DNA of 23,667 bases from NCBI RefSeq assembly GCF_000485595.1, contig NW_014578492.1, forward strand, positions 17,301-40,967, read 5' to 3'. The notes beneath the pieces are model-generated. The model did no database searches, was not told the origin of the DNA, and saw nothing but the letters and a program-made list of their open reading frames with translations. Below, one piece after another: positions 8,050 through 18,350 of the stretch. How positions within the stretch are numbered: the first letter of the stretch is position 1; every line of letters starts with the position of its first letter. This DNA is from Priapulus caudatus. Lineage: Eukaryota > Priapulida > Priapulimorpha > Priapulimorphida > Priapulidae. The position numbers were made by a program, and so were the translations under genes.

Positions 8050-8665
8050 TCGGATTAACGACCCGGCCACCGGACTGGCAATTGCCCGTCGGTGCCCTTA
8101 CTCACTTGCCGTACTGCCCCTGAAAATCCAATCTCGACCGGACAGCAGTCACCTGCCTTGCCCTTTTCGTGTAATTGCCGTCGGCTTGCCCTTTATAAAT
8201 CTACTGCCCCTAGTTTCGTTTTAGTCGAATCAAACATAACACGTGCCGTGCGTGCTGTAGTTGCCAATGATGAGCTTAAAACCGATCAGTCGCAGGAGGG
8301 AACAATAACAGCATCGCGATAATTATTCACTCCTGATAGCGGGCCCATATAAAAATTATTCGGTTGAAGTACGTGTACTTCCATTAGCAGAAGGGGGTAC
8401 AAGGCGTCGGTGTGTTACGGTCTGTAAGCTTACATGGGGCATATTGTTTTGACATTAAAATCAAGACGATGGTTGATGTAACTAATTTGTTTGAGTTTTC
8501 CTTTATTTTACAAAAGTGGCCTTGGTGCCCCTTTCTCAAATTTTGAAAAGTTGCCTTGGTGCCTTTTGAAAATTGCCTCTGGTGCCCTTCCATTTTATGA
8601 GAAAATTTCAAAGGGGCCATTTTTCACGTGCCCCTAAAAAAATTCGCCTTGCCCTTTCTCGTCCG
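8050..8665. repeat. Degenerate TTGCCC-phrase repeats
   Basis: Two clusters (about 8050-8225 and 8515-8665) repeat short phrases such as CTTGCCC, GCCTTGGTGCCC and TTTTGAAAA at irregular 20-35-bp intervals. The minus frame over 8384-8620 consequently shows a pseudo-repeat (KGHQG.F, KGTKATF) that I do not treat as a gene. A related phrase recurs near 15835-15890. This looks like an old simple-repeat-derived element. Confidence 0.5.
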
Positions 8666-8699
8666 CTTAATTTCGAGCCCTGTGAGAGCCATCGTACTA

Positions 8700-8937
8700 T
8701 TGTCCTGTAGTATCTTTCTAGCGGAGTCATATTCCGTTTTCGCGGGGTTTCCGATCCTTGCTAGAACATGGCGGGTTAAAGCTGATTTGAAAGTTGATAT
8801 GCTGTGAGACTTATTAGATTATACGTGAATTAAGAGATACATTCTAGTTTAGGAAGCAGGACAACTGTTGAGTTAAGTTGCATATTGTAAACAAGGCAAA
8901 GTCAAAGGGTGGTAATGGGAATAGTGTTTTATTTGAG
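8700..8937. other. No gene seen; one YY1-like motif
   Basis: AACATGGCGGG at 8765-8775 matches YY1. Nothing else is supported. Confidence 0.3.
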
Positions 8938-9214
8938 ACTAGCTGCGGCGCGTGACCGCTGCCGCTGGGTTACAAAGATCCGGTGCTACCTAATTCAGGT
9001 ACTACTATACTAATAATGCGGACACCGTAGGAAAGATTGCCCTACACCTAAACATTGGACAATGTACAATTGCACCCAATATCTATTTAGAAATCGGTCT
9101 AATAAGATAATAAGCATGGGGAAACAACTGTTACGTTATGGACATTTATATTGATACAGCCACACCCAACTTAGAACACCTGAGACATAAATATTAATAG
9201 TAATATGGCTTCAT

Positions 9215-9462
9215 AGGGTCGTAGTGTCCCCCAGCGGTATACCGCGAAACGACCCTGGTGGCTATTTGATATGGTTAGTTAGGGGTTGGGGTTTAGGCGA
9301 GTAGCGGCTGTAGGCGACTCCTAGAGCTCCGTTAGTGCGAGTAGGCGAGTACGGTCCGGCATATTAGCATAGTACCAGGGTACGTTCCGGTTATACCGCC
9401 CACTTGTACCCAGGGTACGTTTCCCGCAGTATCCCGGGGCGGGGGGGGGGACACAACCCTCT
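9215..9462. mobile_element. GTCTATGTCCCCCAGGG-family element, copy 2
   Basis: Degraded ends (GGGTCGTAGTGTCCCCCAG and GGGACACAACCC) enclose the CCAGGGTACGTTCCGG palindrome and a short TTAGGGG tract. It is the unit-1 counterpart of 10541-10793. Confidence 0.55.
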
Positions 9463-10540
9463 CAGCAGTAATTATGTAGTAATATGAGCAAAAAAGCTAT
9501 TGTTATGTATACAGCATGTAACGAATGGGCTTGGACTTATTCGGTTTCAAAGAGCTCTTAGTATAAACAAGGTTTTTCGTGTTATTCTCTGGTGGAAAAT
9601 TTTTATGTAGACGATTCGTGGCGTATCCAACCTGTTTAAGCTTCCCACGTACAGCTATCCATTGTGAGGCATCGTACCGGAATAAAAGGAAATTCCCGCA
9701 TTATATAGTATAGATAGAGACAGGCCAGCGAGTGGGGGCTCTGATGTCCACTGGTATTGGTCTAGTGAATGCTTGGCGGCAACCCATGCAACAACATTAA
9801 AATAAGAAATTTTTGTATTGAATCAGGAAAATAGCACTAGCTTATGGAATGGTACAATGCATTCTCATCATCGCTAGCCATCCTGAAGCCGAACACTTGG
9901 TGTGATACTGAGGTGATAGTACCTCCTGAAACTGCCGTGGTTATGCTCTGTTTTTAGTTTCAATTTCCGTTTCGGTTTCACAATTACAGCAAGCTGATGG
10001 ATCAGTGAGGTGAGGGCAACGAAACATCATAGCATAGCGGTGCTTGACATTGTGTGAAAATTTGGCCGAATTGAGGGCGTTTTTCCGACCGGATTTTTCG
10101 GCCGAGTATTGACTGGTTTTTGACAGGTTTTTTTCAGCTACGAACACGCCCAGGGTATAGAGAGATGGCCCTGTGAAAATGCATCCAGATCGCGTTTGGG
10201 CGGTTTTGGTCCGCTATAGGAAGATACATTAGATACATACATACGAACTCAAATATATATCTAGACTATAGCTGCCCTGGGGCTACCTCGCTGCCCGCTG
10301 GGTAAAATCGTCGCTACATAAATTCACTACTACTATACTAATTAATGGGGACACACAGTAGCGCAACACTTGGGTACAACAATCGACAATGACATTGCAC
10401 CCCTAATATCAATATCTTAGAAATCGGGTCTAATAAGATAATAACGCATGGGAGAAAAAACTGTTACGTATGACCATTTATATGACAGCACACCCAAACT
10501 AGGAACACCTGAGACATAATATTAATAGTAATGTGGCTCA

Positions 10541-10793
10541 TAGGGTCTATGTCCCCCAGGTTATACCCGGAACGTACCTGGTGGCTATTTGATATGGTTA
10601 GGGTTAGGGTTGGGGTTATGGGAGTAGGCGTAGCGGACTCCCTAGACCGGTTAGTGGGACGATAGGGCGAGGTTACGGTCCTGCGCATATTAGATCCGTA
10701 GTTACCAGGGTACGTTCCGGTATACCCCCACCGCCTACCCAGGGTACGGTATGCCGCGTATCCCGGGGCGGGCGGGGGGCGGACACAGACCCT
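10541..10793. mobile_element. GTCTATGTCCCCCAGGG-family element, copy 3
   Basis: Ends TAGGGTCTATGTCCCCCAGG and GGGCGGACACAGACCC are inverted. The interior holds GGTTAGGGTTAGGGTTGGGG at 10597-10616 and the palindrome ACCAGGGTACGTTCCGGTAT. It confirms that telomere-type units belong to the family rather than to one locus. Confidence 0.6.
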
Positions 10794-11789
10794 CTCCAGC
10801 AAGTAATATCGGAGTAAATGGACCAAAAAGCTATTGCTTATATAACAGCCATGTACGAATGGGTTGGACTTTTCGTTTCAAATACTCTTGATAAACATTG
10901 TTTTTCTGTTATTCTCTGTGTGCAGATATGATAGAGATTCGTAGCGCGTATCCAACTGCTTTAAGCTTCCCCACGTACAGCTATCCATATGTGGATCGTA
11001 CGCCGAATAAAAGAAATTCGATATATAGTAATTAGATAGAGACAGGCCAGCGCAGGTGGGGTCTGTGTCTACTGGATATTGTCGTAGTGAATGCTTGCGT
11101 GCAAGGCATGCACATTGAAATAAATAAAATTTGTATTGAATACAGAAAATGCATTAGCTTTTTGCGAATGCCGTACAATGCATTCTCAAGATCGTAGCAT
11201 CTGAACGAAACTCTGGAACTGAGAGTGAAGTTAGTACCTCTGAACTAGGTCGTGGTTTATCGCTCTGTTTTATTAGTTTCGCATTCGGTTTCGGCTTTCA
11301 CAATACCGAGCAGCTGGATGAACTCATGAGGTCGACGGGCAAGGAAAATCAATAGTCTAGGCCTGTGCTGGACATTGTCAGTGAAGATTCACGAATTGAC
11401 GGGCGATTTTGTCACGGCGATTTGGTGTGCGGCGAGCTTTGACGTTTGAACAGGTTTTTGTCAGCTACGAACGCGCCGTGGGTATAAGATGATGGCCCTG
11501 GCCGCCGTTGAAAATGTGCATCACAAGATCGCTTGGGCGGTTTTGACCGCCTATAGGGAAGATTACCATAGGAACATAGATACATCATACATACGAACTC
11601 AAATAATTATTAGATATACAGAGTTATTATCTGATGCTGCACAGAGCTGAATAGGTTATTTGTTCATGGAGAGGGCTGTACAGGACTGTATAGGAGCAAT
11701 CCAGTCGCTCACAGCCTGGTTGGGCTATGTCAGACAATACCTACTTACTAACTCTAGTACTAGTACTAGAGTAGGTACTAGTGAGAACT

Positions 11790-12401
11790 AGCTCTTAGTA
11801 CTATACGCCGCGGATCGCTGCCGCAGGGCTATAGGCACATTCTGCCATAGATGTAATCTATAGCAAATGGCCAACTGATGTGACCAAAAATTTATCCCCA
11901 AAACGTAAAATGATCGGGCTTTTTAACACTTATCATATCAATGGACATCTCACCTATCTTTTGAACACTTCCACAACTTTACACCAGTTTTATGCTGTTA
12001 TTCCTCAAAGTCTTAGCACTACTGGTGTTTTGTTTCAAATGCGGGGTTGCTTCGCTTATCGTGTGGCACGCGTGACTCTTCCATGCTAANNNNNNNNNNT
12101 TAGCATGGAAGAGTCACGCGTGCCACACGATAAGCGAAGCAACCCCGCATTTGAAACAAAACACCAGTAGTGCTAAGACTTTGAGGAATAACAGCATAAA
12201 TACCTGGTGTAAAGTTGTGGAAGTGTTCAAAAAGATAGGTGAGATGTCCATGTTGATAGATAAGTGTTTAAAAGCCCGATCATTTTACGTTTTGGGGATA
12301 AATTTTTGGTCACATCAGTTGGACCATTTGCTTAGATTACATCTATGGCAGAATGTGCTATAGCCCTGCGGCAGCGATCCGCGGGCTATAGTACTAGAGC
12401 T
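11790..12401. mobile_element. Foldback element with about 300-bp inverted arms around an N gap
   Basis: The arms 11790-12089 and 12100-12401 are reverse complements. Each starts AGCTCT...AGTACTATAG, has the 34-nt hairpin (11801-11834, 12358-12391), then ATTCTGCCATAGATGTAATC and GACCAAAAATTTATCCCCA. Flanks TAGTGAGAACT (11779-11789) and TAGTGGAACCT (12403-12413) look like an imperfect 11-bp TSD. The right arm matches the copy at 3738 well; the left arm has extra indels except for the last 90 bp beside the gap, which match exactly. Confidence 0.75.
12090..12099. other. Assembly gap (10 N)
   Basis: Ten Ns at the exact centre of a perfect inverted repeat. The loop or spacer of the foldback is unknown, and the join itself may be artificial. 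Confidence 0.99.
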
Positions 12402-12413
12402 ATAGTGGAACCT

Positions 12414-12837
12414 ACTCGAAGAGCTTCACAACTCGGCTATATTACTACTAGCTATGGAATACACCGATGGCTTAGACATATGGAAGCAACTGCAGTGATC
12501 GATATAGCACCTAATATATTCATGCAGAGTTACCTGACTATACTCAATCGGGAAAAAGATAACAAATAGTCTCACAAACGCAGAAATGCAAACTAGAGTT
12601 TCGTAAATCATTCAGCTGGCGCCCCCTGTAGTCGGCATTAACAAACTTGGTTGAAAGGGTAAACCGTAAAGCAGCTCAGAGAGCGCCGTTATATTGGTCA
12701 GCACATAGTTATCTTATGATATACCATAGCACCTACAAATATATTCTATATATTGAATATATATTTAATATATATCGTATATTGTAGGATATTGAGATAT
12801 TTAGTGGTTCGGCTGCGTAAAGCCTAAAATTGGCTCA
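12414..12837. other. No gene recognised; AT-rich tract
   Basis: 12735-12785 is an AT-rich, partly palindromic tract (ATATATTGAATATATATT-like). An open frame through 12569 reads protein-like near its end but starts inside the foldback hairpin and matches nothing known to me. Confidence 0.4.
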
Positions 12838-12844
12838 GTCGCGC

Positions 12845-12857
12845 ACGCATGCGCAGT
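12845..12857 (+). promoter_or_regulatory. NRF-1-like site
   Basis: ACGCATGCGCAGT fits the NRF-1 consensus. It lies about 300 bp upstream of the candidate first exon at 13153 and could be part of its promoter. Confidence 0.35.
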
Positions 12858-13152
12858 GGAGCGATAAATTGTGGTGCGAAACTACAAACAAAGCTTGAGA
12901 AGAATGCGTGTACTTTTCGTGCAGTCAGCTTATCCGTATCTTGTATCTGTGTGTTGTGTATCATTGTGTATGTGTGCAAAGGAAAGTGTATGTATGTTCA
13001 TGTGATTTGCGTTTGTTTTGGAAGGTAGCATAATTTCGTAGGGTATATTCTTCATAGTTCAATGAAAACTGCGAGCGCAACGAAGATGGAGGTGGCGAAA
13101 CGCTGATTAATTCGGCAATTCTACACAATTTGGAAAGTTCCACCGGTTACCC

Positions 13153-13191
13153 ATGCCCATGGTGGAGGGATTCACTGTGACAAGTTGGAAG
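13153..13191 (+). CDS. Possible first coding exon (13 codons) ending at a splice donor
   Basis: ATG at 13153 (second ATG at 13159) opens MPMVEGFTVTSWK, and the exon would end in phase 0 directly before GTATGT, a good 5' splice site. A short upstream frame (MEVAKR) starts near 13086. The NRF-1-like site upstream fits a first exon. The residues faintly recall the V-T-x-W stretch near the N-terminus of some cytosolic tryptophanyl-tRNA synthetases, but 13 residues cannot support a name. No continuing exon was found to the right, where repeats dominate, so this may be chance. Confidence 0.25.
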
Positions 13192-13557
13192 GTATGTATA
13201 CGTAGTCTTCATTCCAGTGTAACGAAGAGTGACTCAGCTAGAGAGTCCAACGTTTGATTAAATCGAACTCCATCTAAACACGGATGGTTTCTTATTTCTA
13301 ACGACTGTAGCTAGTACTAAATTAGGTGTACACAAACATGACGATAGCCTACAGTATGAGTATATTAATAATTATAATTTATATAGCTATTTGGTTGCAA
13401 ATCCACCAAAATCGTCGGTGTCGGCATTGGTCAGAGGAAACTCGGACTAGAAGTAAAATATATAGCCTGCAACACACACCGCCTACAGCAACAGAGGACT
13501 GCTTTTCCGTACCCCAGCACTACGGGTTGTAGGTTTCAGGCCCTAAATTAGATCTGC
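13192..13557. other. Nothing recognised
   Basis: AT-rich DNA; would be intron if the exon at 13153 is real. The open frame at 13326-13532 has an isoleucine-rich start but no similarity I know. Confidence 0.3.
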
Positions 13558-13564
13558 TGTTGCT

Positions 13565-13731
13565 ATAGTTCTAGTATAGTACTGTAGCCCATGTTCGCCA
13601 CAGGGGCTATATAACTCTAGAACTATAGCCCTTCGCTCCGCCACAGGCAGCACACATGCGGCACACAGGCGGCGGCGACAGCCTGTGGCGGAGCGAAGTT
13701 CTAGAGCTAAGGGCTATAGTCGTAGAGCTAT
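13565..13731. mobile_element. Short foldback of the CTATAGCCC family with 9-bp TSD
   Basis: Flanked by TGTTGCTAT at 13558-13566 and 13732-13740. The ends are ATAGTTCTAG and the complement of ATAGCTCTACG. A strong hairpin is formed by CTTCGCTCCGCCACAGGC (13631-13648) and its exact complement (13681-13698) around a GC-rich loop. CTATAGCCC occurs at the hairpin base. Related to the hairpin at 19204-19296. Confidence 0.7.
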
Positions 13732-13766
13732 TGTTGCTATGGCTGTTACTAGTGTTACTGTACGAG

Positions 13767-14321
13767 CATGTTTAGAACACGTTAGCACATGCTGAGTCGT
13801 CCGTCTGTAACGCTGTAACGTAGTTATTAGGGACAAATCAAACGGGAGTAAATGAAAACACGAGTATTCTGGGCCAATATGCTGAATCTTTATTCGTGTC
13901 GGTAATATACGAATGCAGGAACATAACGAGAACGAATAGCCCTACACCCAAGGCGTCGTGCCAGTCAACAGAGACCGGCCTGGAGACAAGCCCCCTTTTA
14001 TACTGTAGGGCTGGTCTTGCCCAAGGGCCAGCAGCTAAAACAACAAGGTCTGGCCTGGTGTTAGTGTGTCATGGATCGGACCCTGGCTGTGTAGCGGGAA
14101 CGAAGGGGCTACACCACTGACCAGTAGAGCCAAGGTTTCGTTTTGTTCCAAAGACCGCTACGATAATGTGGAACGTACAGCAGACGAAAGAAGCCAGCCG
14201 AATGAGGTCAGCGAAGCAGCAGATATATATGCTTAGCTGATAGGTTTCAGCTTGCCCGGCCGAGCTGTAGTCCATCAGACTTCAGCTAGTCGAAAACATG
14301 CTAAGTCGTGTTCTAAATTGA
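13767..14321 (-). other. LTR-like promoter unit, minus orientation, bounded by inverted repeats
   Basis: On the minus strand a strong TATA box (TATAAAAGG, 14002-13994) is followed about 100 bp later by AATAAA (13894-13889). This is the order expected of the U3-R-U5 of an LTR. The whole is bounded by inverted copies of TTTAGAACACG...TTAGCA (about 13768-13790 and 14300-14321). No target duplication or primer-binding site was found, so a solo LTR, a terminal-repeat miniature or a DNA element with a promoter all remain possible. Confidence 0.4.
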
Positions 14322-14477
14322 ACTATCGGGTTCCTTTCCCCGCAGCTATTTTAGGTGGATTGGGTAAACGCACCCATTTTGTACATGTTTTACTGTAATT
14401 TCGACCTTGAGCGGCACTTCGATACTGGACCTTGTTATTAGAACGCCCTATCGCGATGCCGATTGGCCAGAGTTGCC

Positions 14478-14668
14478 GCACCCGGCAGTTAGATGCGATA
14501 TTATATGACTACTAGGCACTTAGGATATGACTACTAGGCACCCTAACCCTAACCTAACCTAAACCCTAAACCTAACCTAAACCCTAACCCTAACCCTAAA
14601 AAAAAAAAAAATTAAATTAAATTAAAGTGCCTAGTAGTCATATAATATCACATCTAACTGCCGTTTGC
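14478..14668. mobile_element. 191-bp MITE with 39-bp inverted repeats, 9-bp TSD and telomeric core
   Basis: Arms at 14483-14521 and 14625-14663 match with one mismatch (starting CGGCAGTTAGATG and ending GACTACTAGGCACTT). AGAGTTGCC flanks both ends (14469-14477 and 14669-14677). Between the arms are a second copy of GACTACTAGGCAC, a (CCCTAA)n-like tract and an A-rich tail with three TTAAA units. TSD length suggests a Mutator-like origin; the superfamily is inferred. Confidence 0.8.
14541..14599. repeat. Interstitial telomere-type repeat (CCCTAA)n
   Basis: Mixed CCCTAA and CCTAA units ending in a poly(A) run, within the MITE. Confidence 0.9.
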
Positions 14669-14679
14669 AGAGTTGCCTG

Positions 14680-15120
14680 GCAATCACGCTCGGCAGAGGG
14701 GCGGATTCCCTGGCTGGTATTACGGAGAAGGGAAACACGTGAAGTGCGTGGGAATCGTGGGGGAAGGTCACCTTCACTTGGAGGAGAGCGAGACCGGAGG
14801 AAAAATTCCTGAGCACAGCTGAGAACGACTGATCACTGTTCATACACATGCATATGGTGCGTAAAGTTGGGTATAAGCAGGGGTTAATAATAATGACCAG
14901 ATAAGGTTTTTAATACTACCACAAGATAGAGTAAGGACCAGTATACAGAAGAAGCTCAAGATTGTGTACATTTAATATTCGCATGAAACTCGTAACACAA
15001 AATGTAGCGAAATCAGCATCCAATACGTGTAAAACTCCTTTGTCATTATATTTTGTCATATTATATGTTATTTTGTCCTGGTATGAATGCGTGAGTGAGT
15101 GTGGTGTCCATGCATGCTCG
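14680..15120. other. Nothing recognised
   Basis: No exon, repeat or RNA gene could be supported in this stretch. Confidence 0.3.
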
Positions 15121-15121
15121 T

Positions 15122-15200
15122 CAGGGCCGGATCTAGACGTAAGCTAAGCAAGCTACAGCTTAGGGCCTCGCAGTCTGAAGGGGCCTCTCATAATCTCAGA
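15122..15200 (-). mobile_element. Probable DNA transposon terminus
   Basis: The minus strand ends GCTTACGTCTAGATCCGGCCCTG, preceded by AGGCCCTAAGCTGTAGCTTG. A terminus of the form ATCCGGCCCTG after GGCCC-AAGC phrases is common in invertebrate hAT-like elements in my experience. The other end and a TSD were not found, so this is a fragment or a truncated copy. Confidence 0.3.
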
Positions 15201-15390
15201 TTGTTTACATGTGTTAGGCCAAAAATGTGTCGAGTAGCGGCGTTTTGGCGAGTCGGCCGGTAAAGGGGAAACAAGCAATATTTTATCTTAGGCCTTACTG
15301 TTTCGTATTCTTGGTGTTACCGTAGACTAAGAATATCTTGAGTTTATCGAATATATGAGATATTCTTATAGTCTGTGGTGTTACGCAAGG

Positions 15391-15409
15391 CTCTCTCTCT
15401 CTCTCTCTC
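15391..15409. repeat. (CT)n microsatellite
   Basis: Nine and a half perfect CT units. Confidence 0.95.
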
Positions 15410-15972
15410 AAAATTGCTTGAGGTCGTAGACAATAGTGAACAATGGGGGCTGACCACTGTACAATCAGGAAGTGGTACAGAAGACTGTGAATTTACAACC
15501 TAGTATTAGGTCACATGGAATCTTTAACACCTGCAGTCCGGTGCAAACCGTCATGAATGCCGTATTAAAGATGGATCTATTTGACGTGGTCGTGTGAAAG
15601 GCGCAGTTGCCATTAGGCCACGGGCGAAGCGAAGAAACATTCACCGTCTGTCTCAGCTCTCCTACCTCGTCCATCTATCTAATTGCTGGTCTACCGTGAT
15701 CAGTTATATTTCGTGCCGTGTTATATCCTAACGTCATCTGATAGAGATGTTGATAGAACGTTGAAATGTAGCATCACCGATTCACGCATGCTTTAATACA
15801 CCTGGCAATAACCATCGTATTTTCGTGTTCGTCACCCTTGCCCAAGTTCTGTCGTTGTCTTTTATCATTCTATCTGCCAGGCTTGCCCTTGATGGTTTCT
15901 TTTCCGTTTCCCTCTGGTGTAACTGTGCACTCGGCGTTACAGAAAAGGTGATCAATTCGACAACTTGTCAAC
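15410..15972. other. No gene recognised
   Basis: Two CTTGCCC phrases near 15835-15890 resemble the 8050-8665 repeats; otherwise nothing supported. Confidence 0.3.
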
Positions 15973-16554
15973 TAAAGCGGCCCATACACGCACAATATCA
16001 TTGACAATAATATATTATTGATGCAATATTATTGACAAGAAATTCTGTTGGCCACCAACGGCACAATAATATCAGAAGTAGACTTCTGATAATATTGTGC
16101 AATATCGTCATTTGTGCTCTTAATGCATCTAGCGACGTTACTAGGTTATGCAACGTGGTGATAAACGCGCGGCTGAGGAGGCGAGCGGGAGAGATGGAGT
16201 CGTATATCATGCCATGCCGCGCCCGTCAACCGGGTAATTTATAGTAGCGCGCAGCGGGCATCAGTCTGCTGTGAGTTCATGCAGGAGAGGGGGAGAGCAT
16301 TATGTGTTAATGTAGTTCATCTCTACTTGTCAACGTCAATTTGACTAATTCGCGTCTCCGTTTCGGGTCCTGATATCTGATGCTGAAGGTGAACAGACGG
16401 ATCTGAAATTCTGAACAATGAGACAATGAGTGGAAAATGAGAACCTTCAATAAATATCTACTGGGTTTTGATTCCTGCAGCGTGTAGGTAGACGCTACAC
16501 AGAAGAGGGTGAGTGGGGAGGCAGGTAGGAGAGAAGTCAAGGACCAACAGATAA

Positions 16555-16930
16555 CGTGAAGACCGAATGTGAGGGACTACTAGACAGATCTTTATTCACT
16601 CTAACAGGGACAGAACTAGCTCGCACCCATACGCCGGTGCGACCGGGGATAGAGTCACCCGATCCGCCTTACTCCCTATATCTCTATATCCTTCTTCCCG
16701 CTTCCATGTCGCGCGCATGCGTCTCCGTCTTCCCCGTGTCCCTGGCAGAATATTTCTACAGGTGCGTATAACCCTCGTCGGTATCGATAACAACATCTAA
16801 TGAAGTTAAATGTTCCAAGGACGAGATAGCCTTCCCGCTTCACAGGTTCTACGGTTTAGTAGGTGCGCTAGTGGCACCCGTTTCTTATGGGGGTAGTATC
16901 AGGTTGCGCCGACTGTGTCCACGATAGATA
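16555..16930 (-). promoter_or_regulatory. Possible LTR-like promoter and polyadenylation unit
   Basis: On the minus strand a TATA-like AGATATAGGGAG (about 16680) is followed about 90 bp later by GTGAATAAAGATCTG (complement near 16590). Layout resembles the unit at 13767-14321. No termini were found, so support is weak. Confidence 0.2.
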
Positions 16931-17413
16931 GCACAGATAAGATAACACGAACACAGTATTTGAAAGCTACTCTTCGTTCGTTCTATTACCACAGAATATT
17001 CTCCTAACAGTCTAGAGAGTAACACAACTCCACGAAACTACACAGATGCCTACACGGATGTCTACACATACAGAGTACCGTAAAACAGTAATTTCGTACC
17101 TTAGCGCAGCGGTTCGCGGAGACGCTTGACTGGGGTGACGGCGAATAGTAAGAGCTAAACGGAGAAATACCACAGGCTACGTGTGAAAGGAACAGGGGCA
17201 CAATCGAAGAGGAACAACAACTGGACTGGTCGAGTCAAAGGATCAGAGCCAAGTCTCCTTGTCCCTGCGCGTTTGGCGTCAACAAGTCCATAATAGTTAT
17301 CTAATGGCCCCCGTATCTCACCCGCGCGACTCATGAGTCATATTGGTGTTTATTGGTGGCCTACGCCGTGCGGCAAAGCTGAAGCAGACTCACGGGAAAT
17401 TATCAATGTAAAC

Positions 17414-17690
17414 TAGTGTTGTCAATCGGTTGTAATTTCATAATCGATCATCGGTTGGACCCAAGTAACCGATGATCGGTTACTGGGGGTGTTGAATGCC
17501 TGCGTGTGCGTAACGTCGTGTGCATGTACGTGTGTGCATGTATGTGCTTGTTTAGCCCTGTTTACTGTTTGTTTTGCACTGTTTACTACTTTGTGTATAA
17601 TGTACATGTACTGATTCTCATCACTTTTCCAAGTTTTCTTGTTCAAATTAAAAAAGAAGAAGAGTATAATCGATGATCGTGACATCACTA
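17414..17690. mobile_element. hAT-type MITE, copy A (277 bp)
   Basis: Begins TAGTGTTGTCAATCGGTTG and ends GATGATCGTGACATCACTA. ATGTAAAC flanks both ends exactly (17406-17413 and 17691-17698). An 8-bp duplication with TAGTG...CACTA termini is the hAT signature. Inverted relative to copy B; the shared body includes the CATGTACGTGTGTGCATGT region. No coding potential. Confidence 0.9.
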
Positions 17691-17934
17691 ATGTAAACCC
17701 TAAGTGTGGAGAAGCCGGCGCTTTCCTACAATGTCAGTTCTCTCTTACTTGACACTAGCTGATTAGTAATATTCTCTCATGGCGTCATCAGTATCCCCGA
17801 CGTGATGGATGGACTTAATAGTAGTTCCTTCGCGGATACTGGCCGGCATCGGGATTGGCATGGGAACACATTGTTGGCAACATGAATATGTTTCACTAAA
17901 ATATAATTTCCGCGTAATATAATTCACGTGTAAT

Positions 17935-18350
17935 TAGTGATGTCACGATCATCGATTATACTCGATCATCGGTTGAACAGTGGCTCGAACCAAGCGCTTA
18001 GTGATGTCACGATCATCGATTATACTCGATCATCGGTTGAACAGTGGCTCGAACCAAGCGCGTGGTTATCAAAATTCATCATTGATTTCATCAAAAAAAA
18101 AAGAAGAGATATCATCGCTACTATACAAGTTATCCTTTATTCACATACATGTATTATACACACAGTAGTAAACAGTGCAAAACAAAAAGTATACAGGGCT
18201 AAACAAGCACATACATGCACACACGTACATGCACACGACGTTACGCACACGCAGGCATTCAACACCCCGAGTAACCGATTGTAATCGATCATCGGTTACT
18301 AGGGTCCAACCGATGATCGATTACGAAATTACAACCGATTGACAACACTA
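17935..18350. mobile_element. hAT-type MITE, copy B (416 bp)
   Basis: Begins TAGTGATGTCACGATCATCG and ends ACAACCGATTGACAACACTA, with CGTGTAAT flanking both ends exactly (17927-17934 and 18351-18358). Body matches copy A in reverse. The first 64 bp are tandemly duplicated (17935-17998 and 17999-18062), so the left terminus exists twice. Confidence 0.92.

Larger units (their letters stand above)
8938..11605. repeat. Tandem duplication of a roughly 1.33-kb unit
   Basis: Unit 1 (about 8938-10262) and unit 2 (about 10263-11605) align throughout, for example AATAAGATAATAAGCATGGG at 9101 and its match at 10432, CTGAGACATAA at 9180 and 10510, and CATACGAACTCAAAT at about 10240 and 11590. Offsets drift from 1329 to 1350 because the units differ by scores of one- or two-base insertions and deletions. 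Each unit starts with a degraded CTATAG...CGCTGCC hairpin and contains one member of the GTCTATGTCCCCCAGGG family. No coding frame survives. The indel-dominated difference suggests unpolished sequence at least as much as age. Confidence 0.8.

Noticed and set aside
14330-14345. CCTTTCCCCGCAG as a 3' splice site
   Set aside because: The sequence after it meets a stop within a few to about fifteen codons in every frame and shows no conserved residues.
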